DNA of 64,000 nt. Origin: Gammaproteobacteria bacterium (GTDB lineage: Bacteria; Pseudomonadota; Gammaproteobacteria; Pseudomonadales; Azotimanducaceae_A). The stretch is taken from assembly GCA_012960755.1 (NCBI GenBank), contig DUAT01000057.1:533324-597323 (forward strand). Direction: 5' to 3'. Below the pieces are notes generated by a model. The model made no database searches and was not told the origin of the DNA. It saw only the letters and a list, made by a program, of their open reading frames with translations. Made by a program: the position numbers and the translations under genes. Below are positions 54,218-62,861 of the stretch, in pieces (the first letter of the stretch is position 1; every line of letters begins with the position of its first letter).

Positions 54218-54772
54218 ATGAACTCACTGGCAAATAAAGCACGATGGATCATCAGCTCAACATTGTTTGGCGCGATTCTGCTATTCGGTGTCTACGGCAT
54301 TGTGTTAAGCGCCACAGAAAGCGATCCAAACAGGTTTGTGCGGGATTTAACTTATGTTGACGAATGCGGCGCTTGCCACCTGGCCTACCCACCCGGGTTG
54401 TTACCAGTGGAAAGCTGGCAGGGAATTATGGCGGGCCTTGCGGATCACTTCGGCGAAAGTGCCGAACTGGATGAAGAAACCGCGACCTATATTGGCTCCT
54501 ATCTCGAACGACACGCCCTGGCGAAGGGCCAGCAATCAAGAATCGGTAAATTGATGCGGAATATGCCGGATGATCCGCCCTTGCGAATAACAGAACTGCC
54601 AGCGTTTATCGCCGCGCATGACGAGATACCGAAACAGCTGGAACTCGAAAAACTGCCAACCGGCTACCTGAGCCCCTGTGCTGACTGCCATCGCACCGCA
54701 GCCAGCAGCATCTTCGATAAGGAACTACTTCATCCAGGTTATGGCCCAAAAGTATGGGGCGGACCTAAATAA
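54218..54772 (+). CDS. Diheme cytochrome c (DHC)
   Basis: A 184-residue periplasmic or membrane-anchored diheme cytochrome with motifs ECGACHLAYPPGLLP near the start and CADCHRTA near the end. Both match the DHC family that donates electrons to SHP. The N-terminal hydrophobic helix (IISSTLFGAILLFGVYGIVLSA) is a signal or anchor. A plausible chain is quinol to cytochrome b to DHC to SHP-like DUF1924 protein. It converges with the Vgb-like gene with two bases between stops. Confidence 0.9.
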   Translation: MNSLANKARWIISSTLFGAILLFGVYGIVLSATESDPNRFVRDLTYVDECGACHLAYPPGLLPVESWQGIMAGLADHFGESAELDEETATYIGSYLERHALAKGQQSRIGKLMRNMPDDPPLRITELPAFIAAHDEIPKQLELEKLPTGYLSPCADCHRTAASSIFDKELLHPGYGPKVWGGPK

Positions 54773-54774
54773 GG

Positions 54775-56496
54775 TTACTTCGAAGCCAGGTCAGCTTTCT
54801 TTTTAGTATCATCGTCGGCATCGATACAAATAACTTCCAAAACGCCCCCTTCCAAAGCTGGTGGTGGAATCGGGTTGTTGGAAATACAGACATGACCTTC
54901 ACTGGTAAAACTCATATCCCGCGTATAAGTCCCGGCAAGTGGCACAGGGTAGGCGATAAACCGTTCCTCTGCTGGAATGAAGCGATAAATTCGATCCGTC
55001 ATGTTTTCATTCAGCCAGATATCCTGGGTTTGCGGATGTACCCCGAGGGCGTAGGGCGCCGGACGGTACCCTTCGGCAAATTCCGGCATGGCGTACACGT
55101 TGGACTTAAAGCCGTCGGTGTCAATACGCGCCAGTTCACCATCAGAATAACCGGTTACCCAGAGCACTCCCTCCTTGTCAAATCGCATACGACGCGGGCC
55201 ACGTACCGGTGAGTCATACTCAGTGATTTCGAGAGTTTTCGGGTCCACGCGGCCAATCTTATCGCCGAACAATCGGCCATACCACATTGAATCATCTCTC
55301 GGATCGATATCAATACCATAAGGTTGCGTACCGCCAGAGATTCCACCAGGAATGACCTTGGGTAAATCCAGAATAGTGAATTCACCGGTAGTGGGTTCCA
55401 ATCGCCCAACTTTCTCGGAACCAGCCAACGTAAACCATACCTCCCCTCTCGCATTCACCCGAATCGTGTGGGGGTATACCGCACCGGTCTCACGCGGAAT
55501 CTTAAAAGATGCTTCCCATTCGTTGGTATCCGGATTAAACACACCGATGCTGGTACTACCTGTATTGGTGACGTAGTACTTGCCATCCTTACCAAGATCC
55601 AGCGAGTGTGGACCATGACGATCTGTTGGGTTGAACAGGCCAATATCCTTGCCCTTGTTGGGATTACCATCATGGAACTTCATCGCTTCACCATCGGCTT
55701 GTAAGACATAAGTCGACTGACCGGTGGCTTGATCAGTAATCACCATATGATCCAGGGCCTGGTCCACGGTATAAATCAGGCCACTGGTGGGATGAACAAT
55801 TGCATCATGGGGCACGAAGGCTCGGGTCAGTGCATATTCATAAATCTTGGCGTGATCCAGCGCATCATCCAGTGGGAATTCAGGTCGAACCGAGATCGGC
55901 TTACCATCAAACCCTTCCGACAAAATGACAGATCGCCGATCCCTGAGCTTCTCGTCGAAGTTGCCGACCATGCGATGCATACGCTGAATCGTGACTGCCC
56001 AGGATTCCGGGTCCCGGGGAACCCGGGTAAACGGATTACCGAGCTGGTGACAGGACAGACAATCCCTCTGGAACTGAAACCGGTTGAAATTTGCATCTTC
56101 GCCACTTTCAAACGGCAAGCCGCCAAAGTGATACGCCGCAGGCAGGCTGTCGGAAATTTCAACGAGATCCGTCATCGGCATCATGACCATATTTTCGGTG
56201 GCCTGATCTATTAAATTGATTTTTGCTTTGGCGTCTTTGAAATAAGGCGATCTGGCTCGCATATGCAGCTTTCCTTCAAGACGAGTCACGAGTCGGTATT
56301 CACCTTTCGCGTTTGTATACACTGCTTCGGATACACCAGAGGCATCATCGGTCACCCTGACGAGGACGCCTTTCATCACGTTGCCCTCCGTATCCTTGAT
56401 AACCCCTTTCAGGGTACCGGCAGTAACCGACGCTGTCATCGCCAACGTCAGCAAGAATCCGATGAAGATGCCGACAATCGAGTTTTCATTTTTCAC
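54775..56496 (-). CDS. Cytochrome c plus Vgb-like beta-propeller protein with Cna-B-like start
   Basis: A 573-residue exported protein. A signal peptide ends TASVTAG, an initial carboxypeptidase-regulatory-like domain (GTLKGVIKDTEGNVMKGVLVRVTDDASG) spans to about 115, then a single heme site CLSCH (146-150), then a seven-bladed propeller (about 220-540) with repeats such as GPHSLDLGKDGKYYVTNTGSTSIGVFNP and PYGIDIDPRDDSMWYGRLFGDKIGRVDP. The propeller resembles virginiamycin B lyase/SMP-30-like folds. The reaction is unknown; an oxidase role is plausible. I chose GTG 56496, preceded by AAGGAGG, over the earlier ATG. Confidence 0.85.
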   Translation of the reverse strand: MKNENSIVGIFIGFLLTLAMTASVTAGTLKGVIKDTEGNVMKGVLVRVTDDASGVSEAVYTNAKGEYRLVTRLEGKLHMRARSPYFKDAKAKINLIDQATENMVMMPMTDLVEISDSLPAAYHFGGLPFESGEDANFNRFQFQRDCLSCHQLGNPFTRVPRDPESWAVTIQRMHRMVGNFDEKLRDRRSVILSEGFDGKPISVRPEFPLDDALDHAKIYEYALTRAFVPHDAIVHPTSGLIYTVDQALDHMVITDQATGQSTYVLQADGEAMKFHDGNPNKGKDIGLFNPTDRHGPHSLDLGKDGKYYVTNTGSTSIGVFNPDTNEWEASFKIPRETGAVYPHTIRVNARGEVWFTLAGSEKVGRLEPTTGEFTILDLPKVIPGGISGGTQPYGIDIDPRDDSMWYGRLFGDKIGRVDPKTLEITEYDSPVRGPRRMRFDKEGVLWVTGYSDGELARIDTDGFKSNVYAMPEFAEGYRPAPYALGVHPQTQDIWLNENMTDRIYRFIPAEERFIAYPVPLAGTYTRDMSFTSEGHVCISNNPIPPPALEGGVLEVICIDADDDTKKKADLASK

Positions 56497-56722
56497 AATC
56501 AACCTCCTTAAATTTTCCACGATTTTCAGTTCAACCCAGTTAGTTCGTGTCCGGAAATAGATCTGTGAGGGCTATAACTCAGCGGCCCCTTCCTTAAATT
56601 AGGTAGTCTCACGATTTGTCCGAAAAACCTGACTTAATGCTCAGGAACCAGCTAACTGAACAAGAGTCTCATAACGGGCCTATTTGAATTGTAGTACGTT
56701 AATCATCATTAGTGATGTCAGC

Positions 56723-58042
56723 TTACACTGACATTGCCACGAAAGGCGTCTCGGGTAACATCAGTTTAGTCGTCGTTTTACCATCAATCACATCCGCCAA
56801 ATGCAACAGGAAACTCCCGATTCCGGCAGCACCCTGCATATAGCCCGTTTGGGTTTCGATAAAGTCCGGCCTGTCGCGATGTTCCGCAGTTGCCCAGCAC
56901 AAACCACGGGACCCGTCCGCAGCACTGACCATCTGGCTGGCGGTGCGCCTGGCATAGTCAAGATACTGTTCTTCACCAGTCGATGCATATAAAAACAGGG
57001 CATAGTCACCAATACCTGCATCACCGCAACACTGACCATGATTTTGCCACAAGCCTTTACTCCGTTCTTCCGGTGCGCCGGTACTGAGCAACCCCCTGAA
57101 GTTTGCACCAATCCAATCAAGGTACGCCGGATCACCGGTAATTTCATGCAACAGCCACATCAGGCGGCCAGTCCCTGCAGGGCCGTGACAGACACCCAAA
57201 TAAAATGTTCTCGCAGGCTGCTGTTCTTCTGTATGGCAAACCAGGAAACCATCCGTCTGGGGTACGATTTTTGATTGCACATAAGTGGCTGCAGATACGG
57301 CCGCATCCAAGTATGCCTGCTTGCCTGTTTGCCGATAAAGGTCTGCTAAAAAATAACCAACACCAGCACCACCATGAGCAAAATTCGGCGCCGTAAAAGG
57401 AAAAGCCATATCGACCATCATCAGCCATCGCAGGCCGTTTTCAGTTTCTTGAGCTACTTCAAGCAATCTGTCGGCGGTTTTAGTTGCAAGGGCCAAATCA
57501 GGTGTCAGTCCCTCACGAAATGCGTACAGATAAATCACACCTGCACCTGCAGCACCGACGGACAAATCGATAACTTCCCGTTCACCCGTAATCCCGGTGA
57601 TATCAGAAAACGGGATAGGTTCTATCCAGCCGATACCGTTGCCAATGGCGCTGGATTGGGCAGTGAGTCGATCCAGGGCAATCAAGGCACCTTGCCTGAA
57701 TTGATCGTTTCCAGAAGCTTTGTAAAGCTCGTTCATTGTATAAACGTAGCCTGGCCAGCCACTGTAAAATCCGACCGTCACAAAAGCCTCATCCTCTGCT
57801 TTCGATCTTATGAAGGCGAGTAGTTCGTTTCCTGCTGCGACGGCCGTCGCCAGAAATTTTTCATTATTCGTCGCAAGGTAAAGCTCAATGTAGAACAACA
57901 CGACACCAGCACTGCCGTGGTAAAGAGAATGCGTGGGTTTACCATCTGGCACTCTACCCCAGGTAATTCCGTTAGCCACCTTCATCTCATTCGAGGAAAG
58001 GAACTTCTCTGTTTCGAGCGCGTAATCAAAATATTCATTCAT
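56723..58042 (-). CDS. LanC-like (alpha/alpha)6-barrel protein with CCG zinc motif
   Basis: A 439-residue protein made of repeated helical pairs with the Gly-rich turns of lanthionine cyclases: YHGSAGVVLFYIELY, AHGGAGVGYFLADLY (about 222-236), VCHGPAGTGRLMWLL (Cys285), QCCGDAGIGDYALFL (Cys338-Cys339) and GAAGIGSFLLHLAD. In LanC enzymes one Cys and a Cys-His pair bind zinc; here the pair is Cys-Cys, as in the CCG-type cyclases such as ProcM. No precursor peptide or dehydratase gene is nearby, so it may be a glutathione-transferase-like orphan or act on another peptide. It is divergent from the predicted selenoprotein gene, 99 bases between starts. Confidence 0.85.
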   Translation of the reverse strand: MNEYFDYALETEKFLSSNEMKVANGITWGRVPDGKPTHSLYHGSAGVVLFYIELYLATNNEKFLATAVAAGNELLAFIRSKAEDEAFVTVGFYSGWPGYVYTMNELYKASGNDQFRQGALIALDRLTAQSSAIGNGIGWIEPIPFSDITGITGEREVIDLSVGAAGAGVIYLYAFREGLTPDLALATKTADRLLEVAQETENGLRWLMMVDMAFPFTAPNFAHGGAGVGYFLADLYRQTGKQAYLDAAVSAATYVQSKIVPQTDGFLVCHTEEQQPARTFYLGVCHGPAGTGRLMWLLHEITGDPAYLDWIGANFRGLLSTGAPEERSKGLWQNHGQCCGDAGIGDYALFLYASTGEEQYLDYARRTASQMVSAADGSRGLCWATAEHRDRPDFIETQTGYMQGAAGIGSFLLHLADVIDGKTTTKLMLPETPFVAMSV

Positions 58043-58141
58043 CGTGTGATACTCCCCCGTAGACCCATATCAAGTCTGTTAAACGACATACACAAGACGC
58101 CTATAAAACGTGCATAATAAGCGAACTCCACAGGGGATGCC

Positions 58142-59020
58142 ATGAAACCACAGCCGATAGAATATATACGCAGAACCAGGGAAAACTACGACAAACTGGG
58201 GTTCAAACCCTACGACTGGTTTAGTGCTGACACTGATCCGGCGTTCGCTCGAATCACTAAACCCCTCAGCGAATCGAAACTGGGCATGATCTCTACCGCG
58301 GGTACTTATGTGCAGGGCCAGGTTGCTTACTACTATAAGGACGACACTGGCATTCGTTCAATCCCCAAGGATACTCCCATCGACAAGATCAGATTTTCAC
58401 ATATCATGGAAAATTATCTCGTTGAGGCACGCCAGGACCCCTGCACGGTATTCCCAATTGAGGCACTCAAACTACTGCAGCAGGACGGATTCATAGGTGA
58501 TCTCGCAGACAACTATTTTTCCTGTATGGGCGGTATCTATTCGCAGAACAGGGTAAAGACTGAGCTCATACCGAACCTTGAAACAGCTATCAATGAGCAG
58601 GCTATCGAAAGCGGCGCAATCGACCTCTTGTTACTGGTACCCTTGTGACCCGTCTGTCATCAGACCGTGAGTCTGATTGCACGTCACTTCGAATCAAACG
58701 GTTTACCCACCCTGATTCTCGGAAGTGGCCTCGACATTCTACAATCAGGGAAACCACCACGGGCCCAGTTTGTTAACTACCCCCTTGGATTCGAAGCGGG
58801 TCGTTTCCGTGACAAAAAAAATCAGTTCGAAGTCGTGCAACATGCCCTTGGGGGATTCGAAACCATGCTGGCACCAGGCATCAAGCCCATGCCTTTCGAG
58901 TGGCCACAAGGCTGGGATATGATCCGCGATCGTGAGAAAAACCAGCTTGATCAACGCAGCCCACGGGATACCACGCCCCAGTACCAAACGGAGCAGGACC
59001 GGGTACTTGCCGGGGGCTAA
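58142..59020 (+). CDS. GrdB-family selenoprotein (UGA-encoded Sec at codon 169)
   Basis: Predicted 292-residue protein of the glycine/sarcosine/betaine reductase selenoprotein B family (GrdB-like). The start ATG has AGGGG before it. Codons 1-168 (IEYIRRTRENYDKLGFKPYDW ... RFSHIMENYLVEARQDPCTVFPIEALKLLQQDGFIGDLADNYFSCMGG) end at TGA 58646-58648. The same frame then runs on without any stop to 59020 (PVCHQTVSLIARHFESNGLPTLILGSGLDI). Reading UGA as selenocysteine gives U-P-V-C-H, where Cys-containing relatives have C-P-V-C-H, a redox UxxC. A hairpin 17 nt downstream fits a bacterial SECIS. Its role as a reductase of a small substrate is inferred. No sel genes are in the window. Confidence 0.85.
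58659..58677 (+). promoter_or_regulatory. Putative bacterial SECIS hairpin
   Basis: AUCAGAC (58659-58665), loop CGUGA (58666-58670), GUCUGAU (58671-58677): a perfect 7-bp stem. The loop starts 17 bases after the UGA and has G at its second position, which is what bacterial SECIS elements need for SelB. A competing 5-bp hairpin GUCUG-UCAU-CAGAC overlaps it at 58652-58665. Confidence 0.7.
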
Positions 59021-59286
59021 TCATCGTTCGTTCCGGTTGCAACCTGCTGGCATTCACCCTGTTCAAACTCGACTACCCTTGTGTCAGAACAGGCACTGCA
59101 ACCGGATGGGTAGGTTTTTCTATCTCCCTGGTCATCCGTACCACAAACCGGTGCATAGATCATGGTGCAAAATTGAGGTCGCGGCTCTTCACAGTGTTTG
59201 ACTTCTGGTTTGTCCTGTTCAGCGATGGCGGTTAAACCGTGTAACATCAGTATCAAAGTCAGCAACGGCAAGATTGTTAGTTTCAT
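59017..59286 (-). CDS. Exported Kazal-type six-cysteine protein
   Basis: An 89-residue protein with a signal peptide (MKLTILPLLTLILMLHGLTAIA). The mature part has six Cys (residues 32, 40, 48, 63, 66, 79) in the Kazal pattern, with APVCGTDD and TYPSGCSAC as hallmarks, so a disulfide-bonded serine-protease inhibitor or a similar protein-binding fold is likely. AAGGG precedes ATG 59286. Its stop overlaps the end of the selenoprotein gene by four bases on the opposite strand. Confidence 0.82.
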   Translation of the reverse strand: MKLTILPLLTLILMLHGLTAIAEQDKPEVKHCEEPRPQFCTMIYAPVCGTDDQGDRKTYPSGCSACSDTRVVEFEQGECQQVATGTNDD

Positions 59287-59465
59287 AATTAACAGCCCTT
59301 TTGCAGGTACCCGGGTCGGTAAATTCCCGATTGTGATTATGGTACTCTTCCTGCGATAAAAAATCCCAGGACGAATGTACAATTTGAACTTGGTTAGCGG
59401 TCACGCACTTCTTGCGTGAGTAAATGCCGTCATCAGAATGCGCCGCGTATCACCAGGAGAATCCC

Positions 59466-61625
59466 ATGAAACTCGTATTCAGACTCTTTTTACTATTGTG
59501 TGTTTCCAGTGTAGTAACCGCCCACGCAAAGCCTCGTGTCGGTCTGGTACTTAGTGGTGGTGGTGCAAGGGGGGCAGCTCATATCGGTATACTACGCTAT
59601 CTGGAAGAACAGCAGATTCCCATTGATGTTATCGCAGGTACAAGTATGGGTGCCATTGTCGGCGGCCTGTATGCATCCGGCTATTCTGCCAATGAGATTG
59701 AAAAAATCACCACAGAAATGGACTGGACGCTCAAACTCACGGACAATGTTCCTCGCCAGGACAGATCCATCCAGCGTAAGCGGCTCGAAGACATATTCTC
59801 CATTCCCGGATATCCAGGGTTTAGTGAGGGTCAGATCAAATTACCTTCAGGTGCTATCCAGGGCCAGAATATTATCCTTGAACTACAACGTATCACCCAC
59901 CATGTGGCTGATATTTCAGACTTCAACAAGCTCCCAATACCCTTCCACGCCATCGCGACTAACATTGTCAATGGAGAAATGGTCCTGCTCGATCATGGAG
60001 ATCTGGCGGTCGCAATGCGGGCTTCCATGGGTGTACCTGCTGTTTTCGCACCAATTGTTATCGATGGTAAATTCCTGGTTGATGGCGGTGTCACCAACAA
60101 CCTGCCAATGGATGTTGCACGACAAATAGGGGCAGACCTGCTGATAGTAATCGATATCGGCTCCCCGCTCCTGGATCAGTCAAAAGTCAAAAGCTTCCTC
60201 TCGATCACCGATCAGCTGACGAGGATGCTCACCGGACGTAACTCAACAGAGCAGTTGGCGACACTAACAACGCAGGATGTATTGATCACGCCCCAGCTAG
60301 GCGATCTCACTGCCGGTGACTTTGCCAAAGCGGCAGAAGCGATAGCAATCGGCTACAAAGCTGCCGTTGCAGCAGCTCCTGAACTGGCGAAACTGAAAAG
60401 AACCGCAGGCTCCCACACTGCGATTAGTAAGCCGCAGCCTAGCGCCATGGCTGTTAACAAGATTACACTTAATAATACTTCCGGCCTGAATGATCAATTA
60501 CTCAACGACCTGATTAAAATTTCCAGCGGTGATACCCTCGACCTGGCTGTACTGGAAGTTGATCTAACAAGAATACATGGCCTTGGTAATTTTCAGCATG
60601 TTGGTTACAGCCTGATACATCGTGCCAACGGCGTTGATCTTGACCTGACTACAATAGCGAAATCCTGGGGTCCGAATTACCTGCATTTCGGCATCGAAGC
60701 ACAGAGTGAATTTGAGAATGACCTCAGAGCAAATTTGATCGGAGGATACACGCGTGAAGAGGTCACCGATAAAGGTGCGGAATGGACTTCCATTCTCGGC
60801 ATAGGGACTGATCCAAACATCGAAACCATCTGGTACCAGCCTCTAACCTATACCAGAGACTGGTATTTTTATTCACGTGCGGGTTACTCCGATGAAGTCG
60901 TTTCCGATTTTATTGGTGATGAAAAAATATCTGAATTCAGCCTTCGGCAGGCACGCATTTACACAGGGATCGGCTATGAATTTGGCCCGATTGCCAACAT
61001 TCAACTGGGCCTGAGCAGAACAACAGGCAAATTGGAAACGCAAGTTGGAGACCCGGCTATCCCTGATTCAGAATTTGACGATGGCGATATCAGCTTACTA
61101 TATCTGGTGGACACCAGAGACGATAGAGACTTTCCATCACGCGGGTCTTTAGTCGAGCTTCAGTTAAGTGCATCCAGAAAAAACCTCGGAGCCGATGAAA
61201 ATTATCAGCAGTGGGAACTGAGTATCGCCAAATTCTATGCCTGGGACAAACACAATCTGGGCCTGTCTACCCAGCTTGGTGGCACTAACGGATTCAGCAA
61301 TGCTGGCAGCGTTTTTCGACTAGGGGGATACGGACAGATAACAGGCCTCAGAACAGATCAGTTAAAAGGTAACTACAAAGGAATTTTGTCAGCGATTTAT
61401 TATCGACGCTTCGACAGCATACCCGTGGTAAACGGGTTCATTGGTGGAATCGCAGAATATGGGGGTGCCTGGGATAATAGAAAAGACATCAGCACAGACA
61501 GCGCCCTGTTCTCACTCGGAGCATTTGTCGCTGCAGAAACCCCCATTGGAACGTTACAACTTGGTACCGCGTTTACAGACCAGGGTGACAGTACCATATT
61601 TTCTCGTATTGGCAGGGTATTTTGA
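59466..61625 (+). CDS. Patatin-like phospholipase with C-terminal surface-antigen barrel
   Basis: A 719-residue type V secretion-like protein. Signal peptide, then a patatin domain with oxyanion GGGARG (31-36), nucleophile Ser60 in GTSMG and the Asp in VDGGVTNNLP. A POTRA-like linker (about 330-400) and a beta-barrel (about 410-719, ending in Phe) follow. This layout is that of PlpD, whose lipase is translocated by its own barrel. AGGAGA precedes ATG 59466; the frame is open 42 bases upstream. It would hydrolyse phospholipids at the cell surface. Confidence 0.92.
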   Translation: MKLVFRLFLLLCVSSVVTAHAKPRVGLVLSGGGARGAAHIGILRYLEEQQIPIDVIAGTSMGAIVGGLYASGYSANEIEKITTEMDWTLKLTDNVPRQDRSIQRKRLEDIFSIPGYPGFSEGQIKLPSGAIQGQNIILELQRITHHVADISDFNKLPIPFHAIATNIVNGEMVLLDHGDLAVAMRASMGVPAVFAPIVIDGKFLVDGGVTNNLPMDVARQIGADLLIVIDIGSPLLDQSKVKSFLSITDQLTRMLTGRNSTEQLATLTTQDVLITPQLGDLTAGDFAKAAEAIAIGYKAAVAAAPELAKLKRTAGSHTAISKPQPSAMAVNKITLNNTSGLNDQLLNDLIKISSGDTLDLAVLEVDLTRIHGLGNFQHVGYSLIHRANGVDLDLTTIAKSWGPNYLHFGIEAQSEFENDLRANLIGGYTREEVTDKGAEWTSILGIGTDPNIETIWYQPLTYTRDWYFYSRAGYSDEVVSDFIGDEKISEFSLRQARIYTGIGYEFGPIANIQLGLSRTTGKLETQVGDPAIPDSEFDDGDISLLYLVDTRDDRDFPSRGSLVELQLSASRKNLGADENYQQWELSIAKFYAWDKHNLGLSTQLGGTNGFSNAGSVFRLGGYGQITGLRTDQLKGNYKGILSAIYYRRFDSIPVVNGFIGGIAEYGGAWDNRKDISTDSALFSLGAFVAAETPIGTLQLGTAFTDQGDSTIFSRIGRVF

Positions 61626-61715
61626 ATATTCCGCAAGAGCGTACTTTGTTTGACCCGCAGCAATAGAGACAATAAACTGGCGGCCGCAATGTTGGTCCAG
61701 ATCAGGGAAGGAACA

Positions 61716-62789
61716 ATGCCAGACAACGACAAAAAATACCTGGGTATGGTTGTAGAATCTGCAATTCGGCTTGCTGTCCTCGGTTCACTGCTTTACTTAT
61801 GTCTCCAGATTACTCGCCCTTTTTTAATGATCATCATCTGGGCAATCGTACTCGCGGTCGCCGTTTATCCTCTGTTCATTAAATTACTTCCCGTTTTCGG
61901 CAACCGGCGAGGCAGAACATCAACCGTCATGGTGGCCATCACACTGGCCATATTGATCGTCCCGGTCGTTCAACTCACCGGCTCAATCATTAATACTGCA
62001 CAATCAGTCAATACAAGCCTTGCAAATGGGACATTTGAGGTTCCACCACCTAACGATAGCATCAAGGGTTGGCCATTGATAGGAGAGCCGCTTCATGAAA
62101 CCTGGTCTCTTGCGTCCGCGAATCTCGGTGCAGCAGCTGAAACCTATAGTGAACAACTGAAAGCGCTGACTTACCAACTCAAAGGTCTCGTTGGTGGATT
62201 TGGAGGCGCCTTGTTCACGTTTATATTCGCAACCATCTTTGCCGGAGTGTTTCTGGCGAGCGGTGAGAGTGGCTATGCGTTTACGGTGAAACTGATGACC
62301 CGCCTGGCGTATGAACGGGGTCAGGAGTTCGCCGACTTGTCAGTACAAACGGTGCGCAGTGTCGCCCTGGGCGTCGTCGGCGTTGCAATGATTCAGGCAA
62401 TACTCTCGGGCATCGGACTTTCATTGATTGGTGTACCTGCCGTCGGCTTCTGGGTTTTATTGGTGCTGGTATTCGCCATTGCCCAATTGCCGCCTATCAT
62501 TGTCCTGGGCCCAATTATGGTGTGGGTTTTCTCGGTCAACGAGACAGTACCCGCGACTATTTTCATGGTCTACGGAATACTCATCAGCGGTAGCGATGCT
62601 TTCCTGAAACCCTTGTTCCTGGGCCGTGGCATGGATATTCCGATGCCGGTAATTCTAATTGGTGCCATTGGTGGCATGGTCTACGCCGGTATCATTGGAC
62701 TGTTCATCGGTGCCATCGTGCTAGCACTGGGGTATAGCCTGTTTACAAACTGGCTGCAGAGTGACGACGTAAACGTTGAAGAACCTTAA
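61716..62789 (+). CDS. AI-2E family transporter, second copy
   Basis: A 357-residue inner-membrane transporter of the PerM/AI-2E family. Segments ITRPFLMIIIWAIVLAVAVYPLFIKL, the periplasmic VPPPNDSIKGWPLIGEPLHETW and the closing VYAGIIGLFIGAIVLALGYSLFTNW closely mirror those of the protein at 30466-31521 (IPPPGENIGDMPIIGEKLDEFW), so the two are paralogs. The substrate is unknown. GGAAGGA precedes ATG 61716; the frame is open upstream to 61650. It follows the patatin gene by 90 bases on the same strand. Confidence 0.88.
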   Translation: MPDNDKKYLGMVVESAIRLAVLGSLLYLCLQITRPFLMIIIWAIVLAVAVYPLFIKLLPVFGNRRGRTSTVMVAITLAILIVPVVQLTGSIINTAQSVNTSLANGTFEVPPPNDSIKGWPLIGEPLHETWSLASANLGAAAETYSEQLKALTYQLKGLVGGFGGALFTFIFATIFAGVFLASGESGYAFTVKLMTRLAYERGQEFADLSVQTVRSVALGVVGVAMIQAILSGIGLSLIGVPAVGFWVLLVLVFAIAQLPPIIVLGPIMVWVFSVNETVPATIFMVYGILISGSDAFLKPLFLGRGMDIPMPVILIGAIGGMVYAGIIGLFIGAIVLALGYSLFTNWLQSDDVNVEEP

Positions 62790-62861
62790 TCGCGCCCCCC
62801 AGGATCGTAGTTATCAAAAGTTCGCAGAATATTATAACTATTTACAAAAGGAGAGGTAGAA

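Noticed and set aside
55729..56214. 161-residue open frame on the plus strand
   Set aside because: Antisense to the cytochrome c/propeller gene, whose motifs are intact.
58667..59020. A separate gene starting at GTG 58667 after the selenoprotein TGA
   Set aside because: It is in the same phase as the upstream frame, has no ribosome site, and would start in the middle of a conserved region, inside the SECIS loop. One readthrough gene explains it better.
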